Below, one piece after another: positions 15,604-23,520 of a DNA stretch of 30,292 bases (position 1 is the first letter of the stretch; the number at the start of each line of letters is the position of its first letter). The notes below the pieces were generated by a model that made no database searches, was not told where the DNA came from, and worked only from the letters and a program-made list of their open reading frames with translations. Origin of the DNA: BS750m-G77 sp043797735 (GTDB lineage Bacteria > Omnitrophota > Gorgyraeia > Gygaellales > Profunditerraquicolaceae); assembly GCA_043797735.1 (NCBI GenBank), contig JAZDPH010000063.1, positions 1 to 30,292 on the forward strand. The letters run 5' to 3'. A program made the translations under genes and the position numbers.

Positions 15604-16589
15604 GTCTTTGCTATCGCCTCCAGGATCTTTTCGTTGAACTTACGTTCGACCTCTTCCTTGGCCACCCTGATGGCATTTTTGACCGCCCTGAGGTTTGAAC
15701 GGCCATGGCCGATGATTACCACACCGTTAATCCCCAGCAAGTGCGCCCCGCCGTATTCGGCATAATCAAGCTCTTTCTTAAAACGCGAAAGGCTGAGCTT
15801 TAGAAAAATTGACCCAATCTTGCCCCAGATATTGCTCAAAAGATGCCTCTTCAAGAAAACCTGCATTGTTTCAGCCACGCTTTCAGAAACCTTCAGGGCG
15901 ATATTACCCACAAAACCATCGCAGATAATAATGTCACATTTGCCCGCGTATAAGTTTCTACCCTCCAGATTCCCGATGAAATTAAGGCTGCTCTTCTCAA
16001 GCAGTTCGTGCGTCTCTTTGAGAAACTCCGTACCCTTGGCTTCTTCTTCGCCAATATTCAGAAGGCCGATAGTGGGATTGGGCCTGTTTAAGATATGGCG
16101 AAAATAGGCATCGGCCATAATGCCGTATTGCAATAACTGTATCGGCTTAGGGTCAATGTTTGCCCCTACATCAACTATTAAAGAGATGCCCTTTAAGGTC
16201 GGGGCGATAATCGCAATGCCGGGCCGCTGGATTCCCGGCAGCATCCCCAGGCCTAAAGTCGCCGCACAGACAACTGCCCCGGTATTGCCTGCGCTTACAA
16301 AGGCATCGGCCTTGCCCTCCTTAACCAGGTTTATGCCTACGACAATAGAAGAGTCTCTTTTGCGCCTGACGCTGGTCGCGGCCGGCTCGCACATACCGAT
16401 TACCTCTTTGGCCGGATGCACCGAAATCCTGCCGCCTTTATATTTGCATTTATTAAGCAGCGCAGTTACGGCTGTTTCATCGCCTACAAGGATGATATCA
16501 ACATCATATTCCTTGGCGGCGGCTATCGCGCCTTCAATTACCACCCTGGGCGCATGGTCGCCCCCCATGGCATCGACTACTATTTTCAT
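15591..16589 (-). CDS. plsX: Phosphate acyltransferase PlsX
   Basis: A 332-aa peripheral enzyme that turns acyl-ACP into acyl-phosphate for PlsY, linking fatty-acid synthesis to phospholipids. Recognised from VDAMGGDHAPRVVIEGA, VSAGNTGAVVCAA, VDVGANIDPKP, CDGFVGNIALKVSE and the final GHGRSNLRAVKNAI. The rpmF-plsX-fabH-fabD order is a classic bacterial arrangement. The ATG at 16589 follows a hexamer repeat within a few bases and lacks a Shine-Dalgarno sequence. Confidence 0.96.
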   Translation of the reverse strand: MKIVVDAMGGDHAPRVVIEGAIAAAKEYDVDIILVGDETAVTALLNKCKYKGGRISVHPAKEVIGMCEPAATSVRRKRDSSIVVGINLVKEGKADAFVSAGNTGAVVCAATLGLGMLPGIQRPGIAIIAPTLKGISLIVDVGANIDPKPIQLLQYGIMADAYFRHILNRPNPTIGLLNIGEEEAKGTEFLKETHELLEKSSLNFIGNLEGRNLYAGKCDIIICDGFVGNIALKVSESVAETMQVFLKRHLLSNIWGKIGSIFLKLSLSRFKKELDYAEYGGAHLLGINGVVIIGHGRSNLRAVKNAIRVAKEEVERKFNEKILEAIAKTCAG

Positions 16590-16655
16590 ATTTTATGAGG
16601 ATAAGGATAAGGATAAGGTTAAGTAACGCTCAACCTGAACCTCAACCTTAACCTT
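16590..16655. repeat. Hexamer inverted repeat at the rpmF-plsX junction
   Basis: GGATAA units (three, then GGTTAA), a diverged centre TAAGTAACGCTCAACC, then CTGAACCTCAACCTTAACC. It belongs to the same family as 9866, 11272 and 17888 but lacks the GATTTCT core. Confidence 0.7.
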
Positions 16656-16658
16656 TTA

Positions 16659-16862
16659 TTAACTTTTCTTTTTTCTCTTCTCTTTGACCTTAACCTCAAT
16701 AACTTGCCTGCCGTTATAGTAACCGCAAACAGGACAGAGGCGGTGCGCCAGCTTCGGCTGTTTGCACTGCGGACAGGGAGCAAGGTTAACCGGAGAAAGT
16801 TTATAATGCGTACGGCGTTTTCTGCCGCGCGTCTTGGAATGTCTTTTCTTAGGTAAGGGCAC
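16659..16862 (-). CDS. rpmF: 50S ribosomal protein L32
   Basis: A 67-aa basic protein. The start MPLPKKRHSKTRGRKRRTHY is typical of L32. Two Cys pairs, C30/C33 (CPQC) and C43/C46 (CPVC), form a zinc ribbon, so this is the zinc-binding (C+) form. It is followed by plsX and preceded by the DUF177 gene, the widespread yceD-rpmF-plsX order. The lysine-rich end is normal. Confidence 0.95.
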   Translation of the reverse strand: MPLPKKRHSKTRGRKRRTHYKLSPVNLAPCPQCKQPKLAHRLCPVCGYYNGRQVIEVKVKEKRKKKS

Positions 16863-16916
16863 TATTGACTCCTTTCAGTCGCTGGAAAATTCAAATTTCA
16901 AAATCCAAATTCTAAA

Positions 16917-17327
16917 CTATAACCTGCAATTACATTTCCCTTCATTTAAATTACTGCCGCATCCCGGACAAAGCCCCCGGCACTCTGTCCGGCATAAAGG
17001 CTTTATCGGATAGTCAAGCATAAATTCATCTCTTATATCGGGATTTAGATCAATGGTCGGGGCGCTGTTATCCGCCTGATAATCCAGGCAAAACTCCCTT
17101 TTAAAATCCCTTTCAAATACTCCCAGGCAGCGGCTGCAGATACAGGAAAGCCGAATTTGCGCATTCACCTCAACGTTAAGGACGTTGGTAATACTGCGAA
17201 CTCTTGCCGTTATCTGCAGCGGAGAGCATATTTTAATTATATCGGTCTCTAAATCCAACTCCTTGGCGGAAATCTCTTCTCTTAAGATTAACCCTTCCGG
17301 CGGTATCTGGCGTATATCTATCTTCAT
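16917..17327 (-). CDS. DUF177/YceD-family protein
   Basis: A 136-aa protein of the family almost always found before rpmF, linked to 23S rRNA accumulation in some bacteria and plants. The Cys-rich elements are C62, C64, C67 (SCICSRC), then C112, C116, C120, C123 (CRTECRGLCPGC) and C132/C134 at the end, suggesting metal binding. The N-terminus, MKIDIRQIPPEGL, and central FKREFCLDYQ match the family pattern. Between it and rpmF (16863-16916) is a short AT-rich CAAATTTCAAAATCCAAATT spacer. Confidence 0.88.
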   Translation of the reverse strand: MKIDIRQIPPEGLILREEISAKELDLETDIIKICSPLQITARVRSITNVLNVEVNAQIRLSCICSRCLGVFERDFKREFCLDYQADNSAPTIDLNPDIRDEFMLDYPIKPLCRTECRGLCPGCGSNLNEGKCNCRL

Positions 17328-17400
17328 AACATTGATTACGCAGATTCATACTGATGATTTAATCTGTGCAATCTGCCATTTCATCTGTGTAATCATAATT
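17328..17400. repeat. Dispersed GATTACACAGAT-type repeat between coaD and the DUF177 gene
   Basis: Three variants of one 12-mer occur within 75 bp: GATTACGCAGAT on the plus strand, and GATTGCACAGAT and GATTACACAGAT on the minus strand. The coaD stop codon is embedded in the last copy. No gene was seen. Confidence 0.6.
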
Positions 17401-17878
17401 TCTGTAACTTTTTCTTAAGTGCCTCTTCCACAAAACCAGGGACAAAGCCGGATAGGTCAGCGCCCAGGACAGCCGCTTCTTTTAAAAGCCTTGCTGAAAG
17501 ATAACTATACGACTCATGCGGCATAAGAAAAATAGTCTCTACCCGCGATGAAAGCTTTCTGTTAGTCAGGGCCATCTGAAATTCATATTCAAAATCAGAA
17601 AGCATGCGCAAACCGCGGACTAAAACCTTGACTTTAAGTTTATGCGCATAATCAACCACTAAGCCCTGAAAACTTTCAACCCTGACCCCCTCTAACCCGG
17701 AAACTGCCTTTTCGAGCAGTTGGACTCTCTCCTGCACGGTAAACAAAGGCTTCTTATAGGGGTTATGGGCCACTGCTACCACAACTTCAGAGAATATCTC
17801 CTGCGCCCTTTTTATAAGGTCGATATGCCCATAGGTAACGGGGTCAAATGTTCCGGGATATATTGCTATTTGGCACAT
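17393..17878 (-). CDS. coaD: Phosphopantetheine adenylyltransferase
   Basis: A 161-aa enzyme making dephospho-CoA, the penultimate step of CoA synthesis and thus of the phosphopantetheine arm of ACP. YPGTFDPVTYGHIDLIKRA carries the T/HxGH nucleotidyl-transfer motif (H18 in GHID). RGLRMLSDFEYEFQMALTNR and SYSYLSARLLKE are also typical. It follows rsmD, the common rsmD-coaD pair. A hexamer inverted repeat occupies the rsmD-coaD gap, and no Shine-Dalgarno sequence is visible before the ATG. Confidence 0.96.
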   Translation of the reverse strand: MCQIAIYPGTFDPVTYGHIDLIKRAQEIFSEVVVAVAHNPYKKPLFTVQERVQLLEKAVSGLEGVRVESFQGLVVDYAHKLKVKVLVRGLRMLSDFEYEFQMALTNRKLSSRVETIFLMPHESYSYLSARLLKEAAVLGADLSGFVPGFVEEALKKKLQKL

Positions 17879-17887
17879 TTAATTACT

Positions 17888-17962
17888 AAGGTTGAGGATA
17901 AGGTTAAGGATAAGGTTAAGATTAAGATTTCTAAACCTTATCCTCAACCTCAACCTTAACCT
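17888..17962. repeat. Hexamer inverted repeat at the rsmD-coaD junction
   Basis: Mixed GGTTGA/GGATAA/GGTTAA units, core TTAAGATTTCTAAACCTTA (about 17923-17940), then complementary CCTCAACC units. It supplies the rsmD stop codon (17956-17958). It is the most complete member of the family besides 9866-9932. Confidence 0.8.
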
Positions 17963-18498
17963 CTTCTTCGATAAAATGACAGAACAGTATCTCCGTATCT
18001 ATTTTGCCTGAATAAAGTTAAGCCTCCTGAGGCCTCCGGGAGAACATCTTTCTTAAAATGCTGAACAACTATTAAACCATACTGGTTTAATATATCATAA
18101 TGCCCCAGCGCTTGCAAGATTTTTTTTGACATGCCTTTATAATAAGGCGGGTCAAGAAAGATTATATCAAATTTTCTCTCCTCTTTATGCAATGCCGCCA
18201 GGGCGCTCTCTGCCTCCCGGGGATACAGGTTGCAGGCCTTTATCTTCAATGATTCTATATTGTTACGTATCGCCGCCAGGCAATCGTGATTTGACTCTAC
18301 CAGAGCCAGCTCTGAAGCCCCCCGGGACAGCGCCTCAAAACCCACAGCGCCTGAACCGGCAAACAACTCTAAAAAGGATAAACCCTCAATATCCCCCAGT
18401 ATGTCAAATAAAGCCTCCCTCACCCTTCCTTGAGTAGGCCTGATAGCCTTCGGCGCCTTTATTGCCCTGCCTTTATACCTGCCGGATATAATCCTCAT
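17956..18498 (-). CDS. rsmD: 16S rRNA (guanine(966)-N2)-methyltransferase
   Basis: A 180-aa SAM-dependent enzyme that methylates G966 of 16S rRNA. MRIISGRYKGRAIKAPK and RPTQGRVREALFDIL are hallmarks, the SAM motif is FLELFAGSGAVGFEALSRGA, and the catalytic loop is DPPY (residues 116-119). Its ATG overlaps the stop of the CrtI-like gene (TAATG), so translation is coupled to the lipid-type cluster although the functions are unrelated. The last codon and stop come from the hexamer repeat. Confidence 0.95.
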   Translation of the reverse strand: MRIISGRYKGRAIKAPKAIRPTQGRVREALFDILGDIEGLSFLELFAGSGAVGFEALSRGASELALVESNHDCLAAIRNNIESLKIKACNLYPREAESALAALHKEERKFDIIFLDPPYYKGMSKKILQALGHYDILNQYGLIVVQHFKKDVLPEASGGLTLFRQNRYGDTVLSFYRRRG

Positions 18499-19997
18499 TA
18501 TTTCAGAAATCTCAAGGCCAATTCTGCCGCCTGAATCCCTGATATAAAACAGGCATGCACGCCCCCGCCCGGCCTGGTCCAGGCTCCGGCTAAAAACAGG
18601 CCTTTGATTTTAGTAACCTGGGCTAACCGCTTTATACCGGCTTGATTGACGGTCTGGGCAAAACCATAAATCGCCCCTTCAGGCGATGGCCCAAACCGGG
18701 CAATAGTCTTCGGGGTAGCTATTTCCATAACTTCAATGCATTTGGAAAGGCCGGGTAAATATTTTTCGACACGGCGGATTAATTTATCTGCTGCCTGCAG
18801 TTTCTTATTTTGATATTCCTGGCGCCCCAGGTTTTCCCAGTTTGAATAGGCATCCAGCGTAAAAATCAAAAGCGTCCCCTTGCCTTCGGGCGCCAGGGCC
18901 CGGTCAATCTGCGCATGGTCAACTAAACTTATTGAAGAGTTATCGTAATCCCCGGAAAGAGAATATTGAAAATTCTCATCGTGGTTATAGTTGTTACATA
19001 AAAACCACATAAACTGCTTCATCCCCAAACTCTCAGCGGGAACCTTTAGCCCCAAATATACCTGAAAAGCAGATATGGATTTTTCCAGAGAAAACAATTT
19101 TTTGCGGTAGCTCTCTCTTACGGCATCATTGTCCGGGAAATTAACCAGGGTATCAAAACAATTGGCATTTGAAATTATTGTCCCGGCTTTAAGCTCCTGC
19201 CCATTTTCGGTAAGCACGGCTTTTGCCTGGTTATCTACCCCGGTAATTATTTTTTTTACCGCGGTATTAAACCTTACCTCAGAGCCATTTTCCTGAATCT
19301 TATTGGCCATAGCCTCAAAAAGCCGCCTAAAACCGCCCTTTATGTAACAGGTTGGGTTATAGTGATAGCCGTTAAAGAGTATCAAAAAATAAAAAGCGGA
19401 AAGCCTGCTCGGCGGCAACCCTGAAAAACCCCAAATGCTCGGAATTATTGCTTTTAATTTCGGGTCTTGGATATGCTGCTGGATAAACTGCTCCGTAGTA
19501 AGGCTGGATGCCTTAATCATATCCGCAGAGGCAAAAGCAGCCATTATCTTTTTCATCTGCCCGGGGGCGCCGGGAGCATTAAATACGGCTAATGTTTTAT
19601 AAAAACTATCGAAATCAGAGAACAATTTATCGATATTGCTTTCTTCCTGAGGAAAAGTTCTTTTTAGAAAACTTATGAAATTATTGCAGTTAGAGTCTAC
19701 GGTAAAATCATGCTCGGGGTAGCTTACGCGCACAAAATTATTTAATTCAATAAAGTCAACTTCTTTGGCAACGCCGGCCTCCTCTAAGAAATTCCTTATC
19801 CTTCCGTCTTTAGATAAAGCATCAACGCAATGCACCGCTGATTCAAAAGTATAGCCCTTCCTGTTAAAACAGGTGGCAAAGCCTCCGGGGCGGGGCTGTT
19901 TTTCCAACAAAATTACTTTTTTCCCGGAGCCGGAAAGTTTTAAGGCAGAGGCTAAACCTGCCGCTCCCGCGCCTAAAATTATCGCATCGTATTGCAT
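18498..19997 (-). CDS. CrtI/CrtISO-type FAD-dependent desaturase or isomerase
   Basis: A 499-aa flavoprotein of the phytoene desaturase / carotenoid isomerase / retinol saturase superfamily. The FAD-binding start is AIILGAGAAGLASALKLSG followed by LLEKQPRPGGF, and the C-terminal signature is LFLAGAWTRPGGGVHACFIS. A middle region with GFSGLPPSRLSAFYFLILF and CYIKGGFRRLFEAM is typical. No carotenoid genes (crtB, crtE) are near. It follows the hydrolase by 2 bp in the KS/ACP/FabZ cluster, so the substrate may be an unsaturated acyl chain rather than phytoene. Anammox ladderane candidate clusters also combine CrtI-like proteins with FabF, FabZ and ACP. The reaction is unknown. Confidence 0.85.
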   Translation of the reverse strand: MQYDAIILGAGAAGLASALKLSGSGKKVILLEKQPRPGGFATCFNRKGYTFESAVHCVDALSKDGRIRNFLEEAGVAKEVDFIELNNFVRVSYPEHDFTVDSNCNNFISFLKRTFPQEESNIDKLFSDFDSFYKTLAVFNAPGAPGQMKKIMAAFASADMIKASSLTTEQFIQQHIQDPKLKAIIPSIWGFSGLPPSRLSAFYFLILFNGYHYNPTCYIKGGFRRLFEAMANKIQENGSEVRFNTAVKKIITGVDNQAKAVLTENGQELKAGTIISNANCFDTLVNFPDNDAVRESYRKKLFSLEKSISAFQVYLGLKVPAESLGMKQFMWFLCNNYNHDENFQYSLSGDYDNSSISLVDHAQIDRALAPEGKGTLLIFTLDAYSNWENLGRQEYQNKKLQAADKLIRRVEKYLPGLSKCIEVMEIATPKTIARFGPSPEGAIYGFAQTVNQAGIKRLAQVTKIKGLFLAGAWTRPGGGVHACFISGIQAAELALRFLK

Positions 19998-19999
19998 AG

Positions 20000-20842
20000 C
20001 TATTTTGACAACCTGTTTAAAAAATTAACTGTCTCCCGGGCAACCTTGTCTTTTTCCTGGTCGATAGTTATCATGTGATAACTATCTTCTAAGACGACCA
20101 AAGACTTATCAGGCGAGCCGATATTATCAAAGACAAACTGCGCGTTTTTAAGGCTGGCCATATCATCCTCTCTGGCATGGATTATGAGGATGGAGTTCTT
20201 AACCGAGGAAATTTCTTTTTCTACTGCCTTGGTAAGAAGGGAATGCTGGTAAAGGCTGGAAACCGGAAAAAAAGGGCTGCCGAAAAGCATAACTTTATTA
20301 TCAAACTTAGAGGCGCTTGCATTCTTATAGAACCTCTGGAAGTGCGCCCGCAGATATTCGTCCTTTATGCCGTAAGGCCAGGCCTCCCTGACATTGACGA
20401 TATTCCTCAAGAAAGGGATATGCCAGCCGATTTTCATAAAAACTTTTCCCCTGCCCAGCGACCAGCCGTCAAAAAACACCGTGGGGGCAAACGCGATGAT
20501 CCCGCTGACATCACCGGGAAACTTATAGGCAAGATGCACCGACATAAGCGCCCCCATAGACAGGCCGCCGACAAAAACCTGGCGGTAATCATTCTTTAGC
20601 TGCTGCAGGCTGCGGATACAACTGTCGGCTATCTCCTGCCAGGTAACTTTCCTTAACTCTGCGAGGGAACTGCAGTGCCGGGGCAGGGTATTGCACATAA
20701 CGCTATAACCGGCCTTATGTATCTTGCGGCCTAAATACCCCATCTCCGACGGAGTGCCGGTTATCCCGTGGATTAAAAGCACGGCCTTATCGCTATCGGA
20801 TTTTAGAAAAAAACTATATTTCTGCGATGTATTATTTTCCAT
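20000..20842 (-). CDS. Alpha/beta hydrolase (carboxylesterase/lipase or thioesterase-like)
   Basis: 280 aa. The oxyanion segment LLIHGITGTPSEM comes first, the nucleophile Ser is in VGGLSMGALMS, the acid is in IIHAREDDMAS and the His is in DSYHMITIDQEKDKV, the order of Est30/monoacylglycerol-lipase-like hydrolases. It has no signal peptide, so it is cytoplasmic. It overlaps the ketosynthase gene by 11 bp and is followed 2 bp later by the CrtI-like gene. In this setting it could release the product from ACP or transfer it; that is inference from position. Confidence 0.85.
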   Translation of the reverse strand: MENNTSQKYSFFLKSDSDKAVLLIHGITGTPSEMGYLGRKIHKAGYSVMCNTLPRHCSSLAELRKVTWQEIADSCIRSLQQLKNDYRQVFVGGLSMGALMSVHLAYKFPGDVSGIIAFAPTVFFDGWSLGRGKVFMKIGWHIPFLRNIVNVREAWPYGIKDEYLRAHFQRFYKNASASKFDNKVMLFGSPFFPVSSLYQHSLLTKAVEKEISSVKNSILIIHAREDDMASLKNAQFVFDNIGSPDKSLVVLEDSYHMITIDQEKDKVARETVNFLNRLSK

Positions 20843-22046
20843 ATTTCCTTAATGCCAGGCAGGCGTTGTTGCCTCCGAAAGCAGAAGCATTATTTAATGC
20901 TACATCTACCTTAGCGCTTCTTGCGGTATTCGGTATGCAGTCAATATCGCATTCCGCATCAGGGGTCTTAAAGTTAATCGTGGGGGGCATAATTGCGTTC
21001 TTTAAAACGAGGCAGCAGGTTACCGCCTCAATTGCCGAGGCCGCGCCCATAGTATGGCCGAGCATAGACTTGATGGAGCTGACCGGCAGCTTCTTTGCAT
21101 GCTCCCCGAATGCTTTCTTGATTGCCAGGCATTCCTCCTTGTCGTTAGAGAGGGTGCCTGTGCCGTGGGCGCTAAAGTAACCCACATCATCGGGCGCTAA
21201 ATTACTTTCTTGAAGCGATTTTTCTATCGCCTCCTTAATCCCTTCGGAGTAAGGAGCAGTCATATGATGGGCATCGCAGCTTAAACCATAACCCAGAATT
21301 TCCGCATAGATATCGGCCCCTCTGTTTAAGGCATCTTCCAGGGGCTCTAAAACCAAGGCTGCCGCGCCCTCTCCCACCATCATCCCTTTTCTATTCTTAT
21401 CAAAAGGCTGGCAGGCCTGGGGGGCAATTGCCAACAGCCGGTTAAAACCGGTAAAGGCGATCCTTGAAAAGGCATCCGCGCCGCCGGCCAGCATCATATC
21501 GGCCCTTCGGCTCCTGATCAAGTCATATGCATATCCGATAGCGTAATTACCTGCCGCGCAGGCAGTGGCGATAACGTAATTGGGGCCTTTTAATCCAAAC
21601 TCTATCGCCACATTGCAGGAAAGCACATTGGCCGGCAGCCGGCAGATTAAATCGGGGTTAAGGGCCCCCTCGCCGTTTTTTACCCAGCTTTCATTAACCT
21701 CCTGAAAAATCTGTGCTTCTGCCATAGTCGTGCCCATAACCACGCCGAATCTCTGTTTATCGATACCGGCTAAATTTAATTTTGCGTCGCCGGCGGCAAG
21801 CTTGGCGGAACTTACGGCAAGGCAGGAGGCGCGGCCTAATCGTGTCAGTTTTTTGCGCTCAATAAAATCCTGAGGGTTAAAATTTTTTATTTCGCCGCCG
21901 TAATGGTTTGGGAAATCCGAGGTATCAAAGGAGGTTATTTTACTTATCCCTGACTTACCGCTTATAAGTGCGGCCCAGAAATTATCTTTGCCGATGCCGA
22001 TTGAGGATACTACCCCCAGTCCGGTTACAACAACGCGCCTGCTCAT
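20832..22046 (-). CDS. Beta-ketoacyl-ACP synthase, catalytic partner (KS-alpha-like)
   Basis: 404 aa, FabF fold. The triad is complete: C163 (ATACAAGNYAIGYA), H294 (FSAHGTGTLSND) and H331 (SMLGHTMGAASA). It differs from the housekeeping FabF in the same window in many places around the active site. It is adjacent to a dedicated FabZ (the stop of FabZ abuts its start), and a ketosynthase homologue lacking the triad is encoded first in the set, so the two may form a KS/CLF heterodimer as in type II polyketide and aryl-polyene systems. It could also be a plain second FabF, but the context argues against that. Confidence 0.88.
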   Translation of the reverse strand: MSRRVVVTGLGVVSSIGIGKDNFWAALISGKSGISKITSFDTSDFPNHYGGEIKNFNPQDFIERKKLTRLGRASCLAVSSAKLAAGDAKLNLAGIDKQRFGVVMGTTMAEAQIFQEVNESWVKNGEGALNPDLICRLPANVLSCNVAIEFGLKGPNYVIATACAAGNYAIGYAYDLIRSRRADMMLAGGADAFSRIAFTGFNRLLAIAPQACQPFDKNRKGMMVGEGAAALVLEPLEDALNRGADIYAEILGYGLSCDAHHMTAPYSEGIKEAIEKSLQESNLAPDDVGYFSAHGTGTLSNDKEECLAIKKAFGEHAKKLPVSSIKSMLGHTMGAASAIEAVTCCLVLKNAIMPPTINFKTPDAECDIDCIPNTARSAKVDVALNNASAFGGNNACLALRKYGK

Positions 22047-22487
22047 TTAGGATTTTTTTACGCTGAAAGTTAATTCACCTCTGGCTACTTCTCTATTATC
22101 CACTTCGGCAACGGCGTTTACAATTGCCGCCGCGGAAATTACCTTTACGGGCGTAACCGTAATCTTGAGCTGGTCGCCGGGAAAAACCGGCTTAAGGAAC
22201 CTTATCTTTACGCAAGCCAGGTAATACGCCGGCGGCTTTTGGGAAACCTTTGTCTCGGGAGAATAAAAAAGTATAATCGCTGCCTGCGCCATAGCCTCAA
22301 TGAGCATTACCCCCGGCATAACCGGCTCGCCGGGAAAATGCCCGCCGAAATAAGCTTCATTTATGGTAACGTTCTTGACCGCCACAACCTTCTTATTAGT
22401 CTCCAGCTGTAGCACCTTATCAATCATCAAAATAGGAAAACGCTGCGGCAATATTTTCTGTATCTGCTCTATGTTAATTGCTTGCAT
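22047..22487 (-). CDS. FabZ-type 3-hydroxyacyl-ACP dehydratase
   Basis: A 146-aa hot-dog fold dehydratase. The catalytic H50 lies in GGHFPGEPVMPGV and E64 in LIEAMAQAA. KILPQRFPILMIDKV is the usual start. It overlaps the ACP gene by 14 bp and its stop codon abuts the next KS start. It is the only dehydratase in the window. The housekeeping fab set lacks one, so this protein either serves both systems or another fabZ lies elsewhere. No enoyl reductase is near, so chains processed only by this set would keep their double bonds. Confidence 0.93.
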   Translation of the reverse strand: MQAINIEQIQKILPQRFPILMIDKVLQLETNKKVVAVKNVTINEAYFGGHFPGEPVMPGVMLIEAMAQAAIILFYSPETKVSQKPPAYYLACVKIRFLKPVFPGDQLKITVTPVKVISAAAIVNAVAEVDNREVARGELTFSVKKS

Positions 22488-22731
22488 CTTTTTTCTGGTT
22501 TAGGTATTCCCGGGCTACGGCAATCGTATCCTTCAGAGTAGTCAACTGCATCAATTTCTCTTCCGGAATGGAGATTTTATATTTCTTCTCAATAGCAGCC
22601 AGAATCTCAAGCGCCATCATTGAATCCATCCCGAGGTCCTCGAAGAATTTGGCCTCGGGGGAAATCTCGGCCGGGTCCTTCTCAACAATCTCGGCTATTA
22701 TATTCCTGATTTCATTTTCAATTTCCTGCAT
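22474..22731 (-). CDS. Dedicated acyl carrier protein
   Basis: An 85-aa carrier. S37 in FEDLGMDSMMALEILAAIEK is the phosphopantetheine site. The DSMMALE context differs from the housekeeping DSLDTVE and is closer to carriers of polyketide-type systems. The fold is helical throughout. It sits between FabG (9 bp gap) and FabZ (14 bp overlap), which supports a carrier reserved for this pathway. Confidence 0.93.
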   Translation of the reverse strand: MQEIENEIRNIIAEIVEKDPAEISPEAKFFEDLGMDSMMALEILAAIEKKYKISIPEEKLMQLTTLKDTIAVAREYLNQKKDASN

Positions 22732-22740
22732 CTGGCCTCC

Positions 22741-23487
22741 TTATTGAATAAATAAGCCTCCGTCTACTACAATAACCTGTCCGGTTATAAAACTTGCCGC
22801 ATCGCTTAGAAGAAACTTAACCGCCTCCGTAACATCGCCGACATTACCGAACCTCTCTAAGGGTATCTGTTTTTTTAACTTTTCCTTATAATCCTCTTTT
22901 AAACCTGCAATCATATCCGTCTCAATAAAACCCGGGGCGAGGCAATTAACCCTGATATTGTAAGGGGCAACCTCCTTAGCCAGGGATTTACTAAAGCCGA
23001 TTATGCCGGCCTTGGAGGCGGCATAGTTGGTCTGCCTGCCCATCCCGGCGATGCCGCTTACAGAGGTAATATTTACGATATCACCCCTCTTCTGTTTTAA
23101 AAAGGTAACGATGGCATTGCGGGTAACATTGAATACCCCGGTCAGGTTAGTGCCTATAACCTCATCCCATTCCTCTTTAGCCATCATCATCAACGCCTTA
23201 TCTTTGGTAATACCGGCGTTGTTTATCAGGATATCCAGCCTGCCGAAAGCCTGCTTTGTCTTTTCTATGAGTTCTTTTGCCTTATCAAAATCCCGCACAT
23301 CTATCTGCAAGGCCAGGGAATTTCTGCCGATTTTCTTTATCTCCTGCTGGAGCCCTTCAGCCTCTTGTGTGCTTTTTAGATAAGTAAAGGCGACATCCGC
23401 GCCCTCTGCGGCAAGCATCAAAACAATAGCCCTGCCAATTCCCCTTGTCCCGCCGGTAACTATGGCCGCTTTGTCTTTAAACATCAT
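22741..23487 (-). CDS. Dedicated 3-oxoacyl-ACP reductase (FabG-like)
   Basis: A 248-aa SDR. TGGTRGIGRA binds the cofactor and ILINNAGITKD follows. Catalytic S142, Y155 and K159 (NYAASKAG) are intact, and VDGG is at the end. Close to FabG but encoded with the second ACP and KS pair, so it is probably their ketoreductase. The start is MM (23487 or 23484). The upstream 26 bases consist of a 10-mer repeat that also supplies its G-rich ribosome site. Confidence 0.92.
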   Translation of the reverse strand: MMFKDKAAIVTGGTRGIGRAIVLMLAAEGADVAFTYLKSTQEAEGLQQEIKKIGRNSLALQIDVRDFDKAKELIEKTKQAFGRLDILINNAGITKDKALMMMAKEEWDEVIGTNLTGVFNVTRNAIVTFLKQKRGDIVNITSVSGIAGMGRQTNYAASKAGIIGFSKSLAKEVAPYNIRVNCLAPGFIETDMIAGLKEDYKEKLKKQIPLERFGNVGDVTEAVKFLLSDAASFITGQVIVVDGGLFIQ

Positions 23488-23520
23488 CCCCTACTATCCC
23501 TTACTGCCCCATACTACCCC
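23482..23520. repeat. 10-mer direct repeat at the KS-like/FabG junction
   Basis: Three 10-base units lie in tandem at 23491-23520 (CTACTATCCC, TTACTGCCCC, ATACTACCCC), plus a partial unit at 23482-23490. The repeat codes for the last residues of the upstream gene and lies directly before the FabG start. Confidence 0.7.
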
